Below the pieces are notes generated by a model that saw only the letters and a list, made by a program, of their open reading frames with translations, searched no databases and was not told the origin of the DNA. Below are positions 15,543-24,917 of a stretch of DNA of 30,207 nucleotides, in pieces (the stretch's first letter is position 1; each line of letters begins with the position of its first letter). Source of the DNA: CAZVVG01 sp964630615 (GTDB lineage: Bacteria > Patescibacteriota > Minisyncoccia > Moranbacterales > UBA2206); NCBI GenBank assembly GCA_964630615.1, contig CAZVVG010000008.1:1-30207 (forward strand), given 5' to 3'. The translations under genes were made by a program, and so were the position numbers.

Positions 15543-15551
15543 ATTATAGCA
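15543..15551 (-). promoter_or_regulatory. Extended -10 promoter before the RNase HI gene, leaderless geometry
   Basis: Minus-strand TGCTATAAT (TATAAT at 15543-15548), then six bases, then the ATG at 15534-15536. This is the same layout as the POR promoter. No good -35 at 17 bp. It would give an internal transcript for RNase HI and the exporter. Confidence 0.55.
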
Positions 15552-15556
15552 AGTTT

Positions 15557-17278
15557 TTAATTTCCGGCTAGTTTTAAATCAACAATTTCCAGTTGGATTT
15601 TTCGATGGCCATTCCATTCATCCTCCTTCAGTCTTAGCACCATATCGACTACCTCCTCAATTTTCAATTGGGAAAATTTATCCCCCAGCCCAAAACCAAT
15701 ACATTCAAAGGCCTTGGGGGAATTCTTTTCCTGAACCAGAAGTTTGAGATGCTTAGTTCCGTTTCCCACCAGTCGAATTTCTTTAATTCTAAGGTTTCTT
15801 ACTAAAAACACCGGCTCTTCATTGCCTTTTCCGAAGGGTTCCATTTTTTTCATTTCCAATAGGAGTTCCCAGCCTATCTCCTTGGCTTCAATTTCTAAAT
15901 CAATTTCCAGGCTTGGAGTAATTTTTTTTCCCGAAAGTTCTTGAGAAATCAAGCGGGAAAACTCCTCATAAAAAGGAAGGAAGTTTTCTCGAGCCACTGT
16001 TACTCCAGCCGCTTGGGAATGTCCGCCAAATTTTTTCAAAAGACTGGCGCAAGTTTCAATTTTTTCAATGATATTAATTTGGGAAATGCTTCTAAGCGAT
16101 CCAACAAATTCATTTTTTTGTTTTTGGAAAATGGCAGTTGGTTTATTAAACTCTTCGGCAATTTTTCCCGCCACTAAGCCTAAAATTCCTACTGGCCAAT
16201 GTTCATTTTCCACGAAAATCAACTCCTTATCTTTGAAAAAACTTTCCGCCAGAATCCTAACCTCCCTGACAATTTCTGAAGTTATTCGTTGCCGTTCCTG
16301 ATTCTTGGCCTCAATTTCCAAAGCCAAGCTGCGAGCCTTGGCCCGATCTTTTTCTAGAATCAGATCGAAGGCGAAATTAGCATGATCGATTCGACCTGCC
16401 GCATTGATTCGAGGCGAAATCTGAAAGGCAATTTTATGAGTGTCTGGAAAATCGTTTTCTCCGATTTTTATTTTTCCCACCTGAAACATTTCCAAAAGAC
16501 CGTTGCGGCGAGTTTTGGAAAGGACTACTAATCCATACTTGACGAAAATCCGATTTTCCCCTAAAAGCGGAACACAATCTCCTACTGTCCCGATGGCCAC
16601 CAAGTCTAAAGCCCATTTCAACTTTTCTCTGTTCTCCGGGTCCATTCTTTGATAAAGCGCCTGGGCAAATTTAAAAGCCACTCCAACCCCAGCTAGTTCC
16701 TGGAAGTTTTTATCAGTTTTTCTTTCTTGGGGATTAATAATCGCCACCGCTTGAGGCAATTTTGAAGGCAGATGGTGATGATCTGTAATAATGACTTCCA
16801 TTCCCAATTCTTTAGCCAGTTGAGCCTCCTCCCGATTGGTTATTCCACAATCAACAGTTACAATCAGATTAACTTTTTCTTTTTTTAAAAAAGTAAGCGC
16901 TTCCGCATTCATTCCGTAACCTTCAACTTGGCGATCCGGAATATAGGTTATGACTTTTTCAAAGCCCAACTCTTGGAGTGTTTCAAAAAGCAAAATGGAA
17001 GCCGTCACTCCATCCGCATCGTAGTCTCCAAAAATGGCAATTTTTTCTTTTCTTTCCTTGGCTTTTTCCATTCTGCCCATGGCTTTCTCCATCTGAGAGA
17101 AAAGAAAAGGATCACTCAAACCAGAATTATAGTCAAATTCAAAAAAGTTCTCTACCTCTTCGGTCTTCTTTATTCCCCGATTTTGAAGCAATTTTAAAAC
17201 CACCGGGTGATATTTTCTCAAAATCTCCGGAGCAAAAGAAAGAGTATCTTGTTCTTTAATTTTCCACTCTTTTTCCAT
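15557..17278 (-). CDS. recJ: Single-stranded-DNA-specific 5'-3' exonuclease RecJ
   Basis: A 573-residue DHH-family nuclease in recombination and mismatch/base-excision repair. Metal-binding motifs are visible: IFGDYDADGVTA (motif I), TVDCGITN, VIITDHHHLP (DHH motif), and LVAIGTVGDCVPL. The DHHA1 domain follows with LKKFGGHSQAAGVTV, then a C-terminal OB-type domain (MEPFGKGNEEPVF onward). Length is close to that of E. coli RecJ. It starts 5 bp after the acetyl-CoA synthetase gene. Confidence 0.95.
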   Translation of the reverse strand: MEKEWKIKEQDTLSFAPEILRKYHPVVLKLLQNRGIKKTEEVENFFEFDYNSGLSDPFLFSQMEKAMGRMEKAKERKEKIAIFGDYDADGVTASILLFETLQELGFEKVITYIPDRQVEGYGMNAEALTFLKKEKVNLIVTVDCGITNREEAQLAKELGMEVIITDHHHLPSKLPQAVAIINPQERKTDKNFQELAGVGVAFKFAQALYQRMDPENREKLKWALDLVAIGTVGDCVPLLGENRIFVKYGLVVLSKTRRNGLLEMFQVGKIKIGENDFPDTHKIAFQISPRINAAGRIDHANFAFDLILEKDRAKARSLALEIEAKNQERQRITSEIVREVRILAESFFKDKELIFVENEHWPVGILGLVAGKIAEEFNKPTAIFQKQKNEFVGSLRSISQINIIEKIETCASLLKKFGGHSQAAGVTVARENFLPFYEEFSRLISQELSGKKITPSLEIDLEIEAKEIGWELLLEMKKMEPFGKGNEEPVFLVRNLRIKEIRLVGNGTKHLKLLVQEKNSPKAFECIGFGLGDKFSQLKIEEVVDMVLRLKEDEWNGHRKIQLEIVDLKLAGN

Positions 17279-17283
17279 CTTAA

Positions 17284-19350
17284 CTAGATTATTATTTTCA
17301 CATCCACAGCGACTGACTTTTTGCCTTGACCGAAGGAAAGAAGTGGATTAATATCCAACTCTTTAATTTCTGGATTCTCTAAAGCTAAAAGCTGCAAATT
17401 AAAAAGGATTTGGACAATTTCTTCCAAGTCGCAAGCAATCTGGCCTCTTGTTTTGCGAAAAAGAAATCCCGCCGGACCCTCTAGCAATATTTTCCGAATT
17501 TCTTCTTTACTGGCCAAGGGAATTATAAAATCTACCGCTTTAAAAACTTCCGCATAAATCCCACCCAGACCAAAAACTAGAATCGGTCCGAAAGTTTCAT
17601 CCTTCTTGATTCCCAAAATCAATTCCGTGCCGCCCGTGAGTAGTGGCTGAACGATTATTCCCTCCCCCGGAAAATTATTCCGAATTTCTTCTACCGCTCC
17701 CTCCAGTCCAGCTACATCTTTGATTCCCAAAATCAAGCCCTTTTTGTCAGTTTTGTGTAAAACTTCGGAACTGTCAACCTTGACCACAGCTGGAAAGCTA
17801 ATCTCTTTTATGTCCGGAGCGTAAAATTCTACTGTCTCGATATCATAACCCTTCATTACTGAGACGGCTTCGGAAAACAAAAGTGCTTTTCGCTTTTCCT
17901 TCTGAATTTTTCCAATTAAAGCGGAAATTTTATTTTTCCGTCCAGCGTCTACCTCAAAGAAATTTTCTTCTTCACTTTTGGATTGAATCGCTAAGTGCCT
18001 TCCCCATTGATAATACTTATCCAAAACGTTTACGGCCTGTTCCGCAAGAAAATAGTTAGAAATATTTTTCTCCTTCAGTTTTTCAATGGCCTTCTCAACT
18101 TTTTTCTCACCCATAAAAACCGTAATGATTCTTTTTTTCTCTTCAAAAAAACTTTCCTTAAACTTAATTATTTTTTGGGCGATTTTTTTGACAGGTGTCT
18201 GGTATTGAGGAGTCAAAAGACAAATAAAGCTATCAGCTTTTTCTTTTTTTATTGCCTTTAAAGTCTGGCTGTAGCGTTTTTCATCCGCGTCACCTAAAAT
18301 ATCAATTGGATTGGTAACGGATGATTCTTCCGGCAGGATTTTCCTTAGTTTTTTCTGGGTTTGAGGACTTATTTCGGCTAATTCTAGGCTCCTTCCCTTG
18401 AAAGCGTCCGTCGTTAGAATGCCTAGGCCTCCGGCGTTTGTTACCACAATCACCTCTTTATTTTCAGGCGGCTGATTCAGTGAGCTGAGATTTAGCAAGG
18501 ACAGAAATTCATCAACGTCGTTGGCCCGAATAATTCCCGTTTTTTTAAAAACCGCTTTCACAACTTCGTCACGGCCCGCCAAAGCTCCGGTATGAGATGA
18601 GATGGCTTTCTGGGTCCTTTCTGTTTTTCCAGCCTTTAAGATCACAATTGGTTTCTTTTGGGAAATCCTTCGGGCGATTTCGATAAACTTGGAACCGTTT
18701 CTTACGCCCTCCAAATACATCCCAATAACTTTGGTTCTTGCGTCTTTCTCTAAATATTCGAGCAGTTCCACTTCTCCAAGTTGCATTTTGTTGCCGACGG
18801 AAATAATATTGGAAAATCTCAGATCTTTTTTTTGGGCCGCATCCATAATGCCTACCGCCAACGCTCCAGACTGAGTGATAAAAGAAATATTTCCGGCCAC
18901 CGGCATTCCACCAGCGAACGAAGCGTTTAGCTTTAGTTCAGGATTAATAAAGCCCAGGCAATTAGGACCTAAAATATTGAGCCGACTCTCTTTTGCCACT
19001 TGCAAAAGCTCTGCTTCTCTTTTTTTCCCTTCTTCGCCAATTTCGGAAAATCCCGCCGAAATAACCACAAAATTTTTCATTTTAAAACTCGCTTCCCGGA
19101 TAACCTCCAAAACTAACTTTCCGGGTATAGCCACAATGGCCAAATCTACTTCTTTTTCTATTTCCAAAACCGACTTATAGCATCTTTTTTCTAAAAGGTT
19201 TTCGTGTTTGGGATTAACTAAAAAAACTTCCCCGGCATAGCCTAACTCCAGCAAATTTTTTGCCAAAATATGACCGATTTTATTTTTTTCTTCCGAGGCT
19301 CCAATAATGGCTACAGAAGCAGGCCTTAGAAGTTTTTCCAAATTTTCCAT
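17284..19350 (-). CDS. Acetate-CoA ligase (ADP-forming), fused alpha and beta domains
   Basis: A 688-residue enzyme converting acetyl-CoA, ADP and phosphate to acetate, CoA and ATP by substrate-level phosphorylation. Domains in order: a CoA-binding Rossmann domain (SVAIIGASEEKNKIG at about 12-26, LGPNCLGFINP); a succinyl-CoA ligase-like flavodoxin domain (ISFITQSGALAVGI); a region with the phospho-His in AISSHTGALAGRD; and a C-terminal ATP-grasp domain (VLHKTDKKGLILGI, ILVFGLGGIYAEVFKAVDF, ELDINPLLSFG). With POR in the same window it completes pyruvate-to-acetate fermentation. It starts 4 bp after the PfkB kinase gene. An acyl-CoA substrate other than acetyl-CoA cannot be excluded. Confidence 0.93.
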   Translation of the reverse strand: MENLEKLLRPASVAIIGASEEKNKIGHILAKNLLELGYAGEVFLVNPKHENLLEKRCYKSVLEIEKEVDLAIVAIPGKLVLEVIREASFKMKNFVVISAGFSEIGEEGKKREAELLQVAKESRLNILGPNCLGFINPELKLNASFAGGMPVAGNISFITQSGALAVGIMDAAQKKDLRFSNIISVGNKMQLGEVELLEYLEKDARTKVIGMYLEGVRNGSKFIEIARRISQKKPIVILKAGKTERTQKAISSHTGALAGRDEVVKAVFKKTGIIRANDVDEFLSLLNLSSLNQPPENKEVIVVTNAGGLGILTTDAFKGRSLELAEISPQTQKKLRKILPEESSVTNPIDILGDADEKRYSQTLKAIKKEKADSFICLLTPQYQTPVKKIAQKIIKFKESFFEEKKRIITVFMGEKKVEKAIEKLKEKNISNYFLAEQAVNVLDKYYQWGRHLAIQSKSEEENFFEVDAGRKNKISALIGKIQKEKRKALLFSEAVSVMKGYDIETVEFYAPDIKEISFPAVVKVDSSEVLHKTDKKGLILGIKDVAGLEGAVEEIRNNFPGEGIIVQPLLTGGTELILGIKKDETFGPILVFGLGGIYAEVFKAVDFIIPLASKEEIRKILLEGPAGFLFRKTRGQIACDLEEIVQILFNLQLLALENPEIKELDINPLLSFGQGKKSVAVDVKIII

Positions 19351-19354
19351 AAAT

Positions 19355-20356
19355 TTAAATTTCTTTGACCTCTAATTTTTTGGCTTTTTCTTCAATTTCT
19401 TCCAAACTCAGCAATCCTTTTTGTCCTCCATAGAACTGAACTACATTGCCACCGTTAATTATTCCCCACTTTAAACATTCCGCTAGGCTTTTTCCCTTAA
19501 GATGGGCAGCCCAAAAAGCCCCGGAAAAAGCGTCTCCCGCTCCGGTCGAATCAATAGACTCAACCTTAATGCTTGGAACAAAAAATACCTGATCCTTTTC
19601 AGTTGCCCAAGCGCCTCTGTCCCCGTCAGTAATAACAACTATCTGAGCCCCCAATTCTTTAAGCTTTAAAATCAAAAATTTTTCCTCTTCCAATTCCTCA
19701 CTTGAAAACTTTCCTAGAACCGAAACTACCTCAATTGCCTCATCTTTATTAAGAAAGACAATCTCCGAAAAAGGAAGACTTTGAACTATTTTTTGAGCGT
19801 TATCGTGGATATTGCTTTGGCGCGGATTAAAAGCCACCCGGATTCCTTTTTCCTTGGCCAGCTCAAAAATATTTTCCAGGTGCGTTTCCCAATCTCCTTG
19901 AAGGTCTCCAATAAAAATCCATTCGGCCTCGGCCAGTTCTTCCGGAACTATTTCCAGGGTACTGTTAACCTTTTGGTTAGAAAAAATAATCCGATCGCCA
20001 CTTTTATGATCAACAATAATGGCAGAAAGATCACTGGAAAAACCGCTTTCTTGACTAAGCAGCTCCTGGTTGATCCCAAAATCAGCCAGTCGGCTCCTGA
20101 TCCACTGGCCAACATTGTCATCGCCTAGTTTTGAATAACAAGCTGACTCAATGCCCAAAAGCGAAAGCGCGCAAGCCACGTTAACCGCGCAACCACCCAA
20201 AGTTTCAAACCTTTCCTCGATTTTATATTTAGCTCCTAACTCAAAAGCGATTTTTTTCTTGGCTAGCAAGTCTTCGGGCGTATCCATTATTTTTCCTTCA
20301 GAAGTTGGAAAAAAAATATCCTTGCAGGCGGAACCGAGACAAATAATCTTTTTCAT
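19355..20356 (-). CDS. PfkB/ribokinase-family carbohydrate kinase
   Basis: A 333-residue sugar or nucleoside kinase. It has the N-terminal GGCAVNVACALSLLGIESACYSKLG glycine motif, a central beta-meander, ITDGDRGAWA, and the C-terminal signature DSTGAGDAFSGAF (from residue 269), with D275 as catalytic base and the anion hole formed by GAGD. It sits 17 bp after enolase and 4 bp before the acetyl-CoA synthetase gene, so a role in feeding sugars to glycolysis is plausible. Ribokinase, fructokinase and adenosine kinase are all possible and the sequence alone does not decide. Confidence 0.9.
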   Translation of the reverse strand: MKKIICLGSACKDIFFPTSEGKIMDTPEDLLAKKKIAFELGAKYKIEERFETLGGCAVNVACALSLLGIESACYSKLGDDNVGQWIRSRLADFGINQELLSQESGFSSDLSAIIVDHKSGDRIIFSNQKVNSTLEIVPEELAEAEWIFIGDLQGDWETHLENIFELAKEKGIRVAFNPRQSNIHDNAQKIVQSLPFSEIVFLNKDEAIEVVSVLGKFSSEELEEEKFLILKLKELGAQIVVITDGDRGAWATEKDQVFFVPSIKVESIDSTGAGDAFSGAFWAAHLKGKSLAECLKWGIINGGNVVQFYGGQKGLLSLEEIEEKAKKLEVKEI

Positions 20357-20373
20357 ATTTTTGAAATAAGAAA

Positions 20374-21630
20374 TTATTCTAATTCTTCTTCAATTCTCAA
20401 GAGACGGTTATACTTGCAGATTCTTTCCCCTCGGGAAAGCGATCCGGACTTTATATAATCCGCCTGGGTTCCCACCGCTAAATCAGAAATAAAATCATCT
20501 GTGGTTTCTCCACTTCGGTGAGAAACAACCGTTTTTATCTGGTTTTGCTTGGCTAATTTTATACAGTCAATTGTTTCTGTGAGCGTTCCGATTTGATTGA
20601 CTTTAATCAAAACCGCGTTACAGGCTTTTTCGGCAATCGCTTTTTCCAGCCGCTTAACATTGGTAACTAGTAAGTCATCACCAATGAGCATTATTTTTTT
20701 TCCGATTTTTTCATTCATCATCCGCCAACCCGACCAATCGTTTTCCTCCAAACCATCCTCCACGGAAATAACGTTGTGTTTTTCTATCCATTCGTTATAA
20801 ATATTGATTAATGCTTCTCGGAAAAATATTGAATTTTCAGGCTTAAAAAGGTATTTGCCTTCTTTCTCCTCATAAAAAGAAGAGGCCGCCGCATCCACCC
20901 CAATGCCTACTTCCTGGCTCTTTTTATATCCGGATTCCTCAATGGCCTGGTTAATCAGCTCCAGAGGTTCGGTGTTGCTTCCCAATTGAGGAGCGAAACC
21001 GCCCTCGTCCCCCACGGAAATGGTTTGACCTTTTCCGGAGAGAATCTTTTTGAGCCGCTGAAAAATTTCACTTCCCGCACGCAGTTGTTCCTTAAAGCTT
21101 TTTATTCCGTAAGGAACAATTTTATATTCCTGAATACTTAATCCCGAATCGCTATGCTGGCCACCATTTATGACATTAAACATCGGAATGGGAAGCTTAA
21201 AATTTTCTGAAAATTTATACTTCTTTTGGATATAACGGTAGAGGGAAATCTTCTCTTCTGTCGCCGTTGCTCGAGAAATCGCCAAAGAAACTCCCAAGAT
21301 AGCATTGGCACCCAAATTCGATTTATTTTCCGATCCATCTAGTTCACCCATTTTTTTGTCCAGCTCTTCTTGATTTTCTGACTTTTTTCCTTTTATAATT
21401 TGGGCAATTTTTTCATTAACATTTTCTATCGCCTTTAAAACTCCTTGTCCTCCATAGCGGCTCTCGTCCTTGTCTCGAAGCTCTAACGCTTCGTAAGTTC
21501 CCGTAGAGGCACCGGAGGGAACAGCGGCCTGAGCTCTTACGCCTGATTCCAGTTCCACTTCTACTTCCACCGTAGGGTTCCCTCGAGAATCAAGAATTTC
21601 CCTGGCAAAAACTTTCTTAATAGTTGACAT
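20374..21630 (-). CDS. eno: Enolase
   Basis: A 418-residue glycolytic enzyme interconverting 2-phosphoglycerate and phosphoenolpyruvate. It has the N-terminal AREILDSRGNPTVEVEV, PSGASTGTYEA loop, GDEGGFAPQL with the catalytic Glu region, metal ligands in GIGVDAAASSF, SVEDGL and IGDDLLVTN, catalytic Lys in VLIKVNQIGT, and SHRSGETTDDFI. It ends with the usual GERICKYNRLLRIEEEL, so the C-terminus is intact. It starts 20 bp after pgk. No SD. Confidence 0.98.
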   Translation of the reverse strand: MSTIKKVFAREILDSRGNPTVEVEVELESGVRAQAAVPSGASTGTYEALELRDKDESRYGGQGVLKAIENVNEKIAQIIKGKKSENQEELDKKMGELDGSENKSNLGANAILGVSLAISRATATEEKISLYRYIQKKYKFSENFKLPIPMFNVINGGQHSDSGLSIQEYKIVPYGIKSFKEQLRAGSEIFQRLKKILSGKGQTISVGDEGGFAPQLGSNTEPLELINQAIEESGYKKSQEVGIGVDAAASSFYEEKEGKYLFKPENSIFFREALINIYNEWIEKHNVISVEDGLEENDWSGWRMMNEKIGKKIMLIGDDLLVTNVKRLEKAIAEKACNAVLIKVNQIGTLTETIDCIKLAKQNQIKTVVSHRSGETTDDFISDLAVGTQADYIKSGSLSRGERICKYNRLLRIEEELE

Positions 21631-21650
21631 TTTTTTATGTAAAATTTTTA

Positions 21651-22682
21651 TTAACTTAAGATTTCAATTCCAGGCATTTTTTTCCCTCCTAAATATTCTA
21701 GCATTGCCCCTCCTCCAGTGGAAACAAAACTAAATTTATTCAGAGCTTGTTCTTTTTCAAGAATTTCTAAAGTTTCTCCCCCACCCGCTACTTTGTAAGC
21801 CGAGGAGGCCAAAATTACACTAAAAATTTCTTGCGTTGCTCGGGCGTATTTTTCTTCCTCAAACTTTCCCAGCGGTCCATTCCAAACAAGAGTTTGTGAT
21901 TGCTTAATAATCTCTTTAAACTTTTCCACGGTTTTGGGACCAAGATCTAAACGGTTATCAATAAAATCTACCGGCAGGAAAACTTTTTCATTAAAAATTA
22001 TTTTTTGATCCAAGGCTTCATTGGCAATTTTTCCTCCCACTAAAACATAGTCGTAGTTTTTTTCAAAAAACTTCAAAATGGGAAGCTTAGTTTCGATCTT
22101 GGCTCCCCCAATAATAGCTACCGCCGGACGTTTAAATCCTGTTTTTATTTTTTCCATCTCCGCTATTTCTTTTTGGAGACGTAACCCGGCAAAGCTCGGC
22201 AAGAACTTCGCAACCCCGGTCACGGATGCATGGTCTCGATGTGAAGCACTAAAAGCATCGTTCACAAAGACTTCAAAACCAGACGCCAGCTCCCGAGAAA
22301 ACTGTGGATTGTTTTCTTCGTCGCCAGGATAAAACCGCACATTTTCCAAAAGAATTATTTCAGAGGATCTCAACTTGGTTAAGCTTTCCGTTACTTTTAA
22401 ACCCAGGCAGTCCTCCACAAAATTGATTTTAATCCCTAGAATTTTTTCCGCCTCTAAGGCTAGCCTTCTTAAAGAAAATTCCGGCTGAAATTTTCCCTCA
22501 GGACGGCCCAAGTGTGAAATTAAGGCCACCGAGCTATTTTGCGCCAAGAGGTAATCCAGCGTCTCTTTAGCGGCTTTAATTTTAAAGGTTTCTTTGACTT
22601 TCTCCCCTGCAAAAGAAACATTAAAATCTACTCGAACAAGGACCTTTTTATTTTCTAGATGAGCTTCTTGAATTTTTTTCAT
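21651..22682 (-). CDS. pgk: Phosphoglycerate kinase (compact form)
   Basis: A glycolytic enzyme making ATP from 1,3-bisphosphoglycerate. Its 343 residues are about 50 shorter than usual, yet the substrate and nucleotide motifs are present: KVLVRVDFNVS, ISHLGRPEG, LLENVRFYPGDEENN, VNDAFSASHRDHASV, IIGGAKIETKLP, VWNGPLGKFE, VAGGGETLEILE and FVSTGGGAMLEYLGGK. The shortening is in surface loops, mainly in the N-terminal lobe before GPKTVEKF. It lies 48 bp after mraY and 20 bp before eno. Confidence 0.96.
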   Translation of the reverse strand: MKKIQEAHLENKKVLVRVDFNVSFAGEKVKETFKIKAAKETLDYLLAQNSSVALISHLGRPEGKFQPEFSLRRLALEAEKILGIKINFVEDCLGLKVTESLTKLRSSEIILLENVRFYPGDEENNPQFSRELASGFEVFVNDAFSASHRDHASVTGVAKFLPSFAGLRLQKEIAEMEKIKTGFKRPAVAIIGGAKIETKLPILKFFEKNYDYVLVGGKIANEALDQKIIFNEKVFLPVDFIDNRLDLGPKTVEKFKEIIKQSQTLVWNGPLGKFEEEKYARATQEIFSVILASSAYKVAGGGETLEILEKEQALNKFSFVSTGGGAMLEYLGGKKMPGIEILS

Positions 22683-22730
22683 TTTTTATTTTTACGTTTC
22701 TTAGGGTTTATTAAAAATCATTTCGAAAAA

Positions 22731-23837
22731 TTAATAATATTTTCCCATACCAAAAATTCCGATAATCACGCCCAGAAAAGCCGTCACTAGGGTAATAATC
22801 CAGGCTCGCATGGTTACCTTGGTTTCCGGCCAACCCTTAGCTTCAAAATGATGGTGAAGGGGCGCGGCTAAAAAAACCTTCCGTTTAAAAAACTTTTTGC
22901 TGAAAAGTTGAATTGCCACGCTCCCCGACTCAAGAACATAAACAAAAACAATCAGAAATAAAACTAAGGCTGAATTGGTAAGCATAGCAATTATCCCCAA
23001 CGTCATCCCCAAGGAAACCGCTCCAGTATCACCCATAAAAAAACGCGCCGGATAAATATTAAACCAAAGAAAGGCCAGCAAAGCGCCGGAAAGAGCCGCA
23101 CAAAAAGAGGCTAAATCCATTTTGTTTTGGAAATAAGAAATAAGCGTAAAAGAAGAAAAGGCAATCGCCAAAATCCCTCCGTTCAGTCCGTCTAGGCCAT
23201 CAGTTTCATTAGAAGAAATCGCCGTAAAAATAATTACAAAAATGAAAAGCGGGATATACCAAAAACCCAGGCTAAAATCACCCAGAGCCGGAATATGAAT
23301 TTGATCCCAGCCAAGTTTGTAAAAAAACCACCACGCCCCTAAAAAAGAGATGAAGATCAACCAGCCGAAGCGAATGGCAAAACGCATTCCACCTCCTTTA
23401 TTACTGCCTAATCCACGCACACTCATAAAATCATCAACCAGGCCAAGAATTCCGGCTGAAACTAAAACAAAGAGAGGAAGCCAAGTCTGAGAACGGCTAA
23501 AAAAATCTAATCGGGCAATAAAATTTATGTCTAGCCAGGAAGCCAGCAAAGGAAAGAGGTAATGGGAAGCATAAATTAAAATCAAAACCGTAAGCCAAAC
23601 CAAAACCCCTCCCATCGTTGGCGTTCCGTTTTTGTGCCTATGGAGTTCGTTAACAAAAGTAAGCTTTTTTCCGTCCACCGATTTTTCTTTTATTTTGATG
23701 CCCAACTTTTTTTTGTAGAGAAGGTGGGAAAGCAGTGGGGTAGAAAAAAAAGCGATGAGAAAAGCTAGTAACGCCGTGGAAATAACTTTTAACGCATTTA
23801 AAGCCTCGGGAATGTTTTGAATTTTAGCAATTTCCAT
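22731..23837 (-). CDS. mraY: Phospho-N-acetylmuramoyl-pentapeptide transferase
   Basis: A 368-residue polytopic membrane enzyme that transfers phospho-MurNAc-pentapeptide to undecaprenyl phosphate, giving lipid I, the first membrane step of peptidoglycan synthesis. Motifs: GTPTMGGVLVW, VDDFMSVRG with catalytic Asp residues, NETDGLDGLNGG, FMGDTGAVSLG, and the PLHHHFEAKGW (HHH) loop. About ten helices are visible. It starts 7 bp after the D,D-carboxypeptidase gene, linking precursor synthesis and wall trimming. Confidence 0.97.
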   Translation of the reverse strand: MEIAKIQNIPEALNALKVISTALLAFLIAFFSTPLLSHLLYKKKLGIKIKEKSVDGKKLTFVNELHRHKNGTPTMGGVLVWLTVLILIYASHYLFPLLASWLDINFIARLDFFSRSQTWLPLFVLVSAGILGLVDDFMSVRGLGSNKGGGMRFAIRFGWLIFISFLGAWWFFYKLGWDQIHIPALGDFSLGFWYIPLFIFVIIFTAISSNETDGLDGLNGGILAIAFSSFTLISYFQNKMDLASFCAALSGALLAFLWFNIYPARFFMGDTGAVSLGMTLGIIAMLTNSALVLFLIVFVYVLESGSVAIQLFSKKFFKRKVFLAAPLHHHFEAKGWPETKVTMRAWIITLVTAFLGVIIGIFGMGKYY

Positions 23838-23844
23838 TTGTTTT

Positions 23845-24903
23845 TTAATGCCAATTATAATTAGTAAAAATCCAATTGACTAAAGCTTTCATATCTTCCC
23901 AGCGATTATCGTCATTGAGAAGTACGGCAATAATTTTATGTTTTTTCATTGGATCAATGGCTCCCGTCAGAAGCGACCTGCCTGCCAAAGGAGTAAAACC
24001 GGTCTTTCCCCCTAGACAATCAGGCATGGTGGAAATCAGAAGATCTGTATTTTGGAGTTCGTGCATATATTTTCCGTTAGTAGAAAAAAATCTTTCCTCC
24101 GGTATTTTCATAATTTCCCAAATCTTATCATACTTAAGGGAAAAGGCAGCAATGCGAGCGATATCATAAGCGGTTGAATAGCAGTTTTCTTCCTGCCCGT
24201 CTGTTTCTAATCCGGAAGGAGTGCAAAAATTAGTATCTTTTAAACCTAGCTCCTTAGCCCTTGCGTTCATTAACCGAGAAAACTCTTCGGAGGAACCAGA
24301 AATATGAACGGCTAGGGCCGTGGCGGAATCATTGGCGCTATTCATAAGCATAGCTTTTAGCAAGTCAAGGGCTCGGACTTTCTCTCCTTCATAAAGCCGA
24401 TTACTCAAACAATATCCACTGCGCGGGCAGCCGACCACGGTGCCCGGAACTCGAAGGGCCTCCCGAGTGATAATTACTTCTTCATTCAAATTATTGATTT
24501 TTTCCATAACCAAAATTGCTGTCATTATTTTGGTTAGAGAAGCTACTTGGGTTCTTTTTTTGCCATTGTCAAAATGCAAGATGGTTCCGCTTTCCGCGTC
24601 AATCGCAACCGAGGAACCGGCCCAAATCTTAAAATCAGGCACATTTTCTTTTCTTTTGGGAAGAGGAACAACCGGCAATTTTTCTTCCGCCGGCAGGGAA
24701 TAATTATAATTCTGGAATTTTTCCTTCTGGGTCGCGGTCCCGGCCACTTTTTCCTGAGCGAGTTTTTCTTGGCAATCAAAAGCTTGGGAAAAAGAACAGG
24801 CGATTTCCCGGAAATTCTCTTCTGGATCAAGACTGCCCCAAGCCCAAAAAGGAACAAAAAAAGAGGCAGTTAAAAAAAGAAATAAAGAAATAGCGGTGCT
24901 CAT
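23845..24903 (-). CDS. D-alanyl-D-alanine carboxypeptidase (peptidase S11, PBP5-like)
   Basis: A 352-residue exported wall enzyme removing the terminal D-Ala from peptidoglycan pentapeptides. It has an N-terminal signal/anchor helix (about 3-22), a linker rich in Lys/Glu/Pro (about 45-92), then the S11 domain with catalytic S122-L-T-K125, S189-A-N191 and K300-T-G302. The protein stops soon after the catalytic domain, so the C-terminal PBP5 beta domain and membrane helix are missing and the N-terminal helix may act as the anchor. The exported part has seven Cys (36, 44, 159, 165, 227, 241, 296), unusual for the family and suggesting disulfides. It lies 14 bp after scpB. Confidence 0.93.
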   Translation of the reverse strand: MSTAISLFLFLTASFFVPFWAWGSLDPEENFREIACSFSQAFDCQEKLAQEKVAGTATQKEKFQNYNYSLPAEEKLPVVPLPKRKENVPDFKIWAGSSVAIDAESGTILHFDNGKKRTQVASLTKIMTAILVMEKINNLNEEVIITREALRVPGTVVGCPRSGYCLSNRLYEGEKVRALDLLKAMLMNSANDSATALAVHISGSSEEFSRLMNARAKELGLKDTNFCTPSGLETDGQEENCYSTAYDIARIAAFSLKYDKIWEIMKIPEERFFSTNGKYMHELQNTDLLISTMPDCLGGKTGFTPLAGRSLLTGAIDPMKKHKIIAVLLNDDNRWEDMKALVNWIFTNYNWH

Positions 24904-24917
24904 TAAAAAATATCAAA

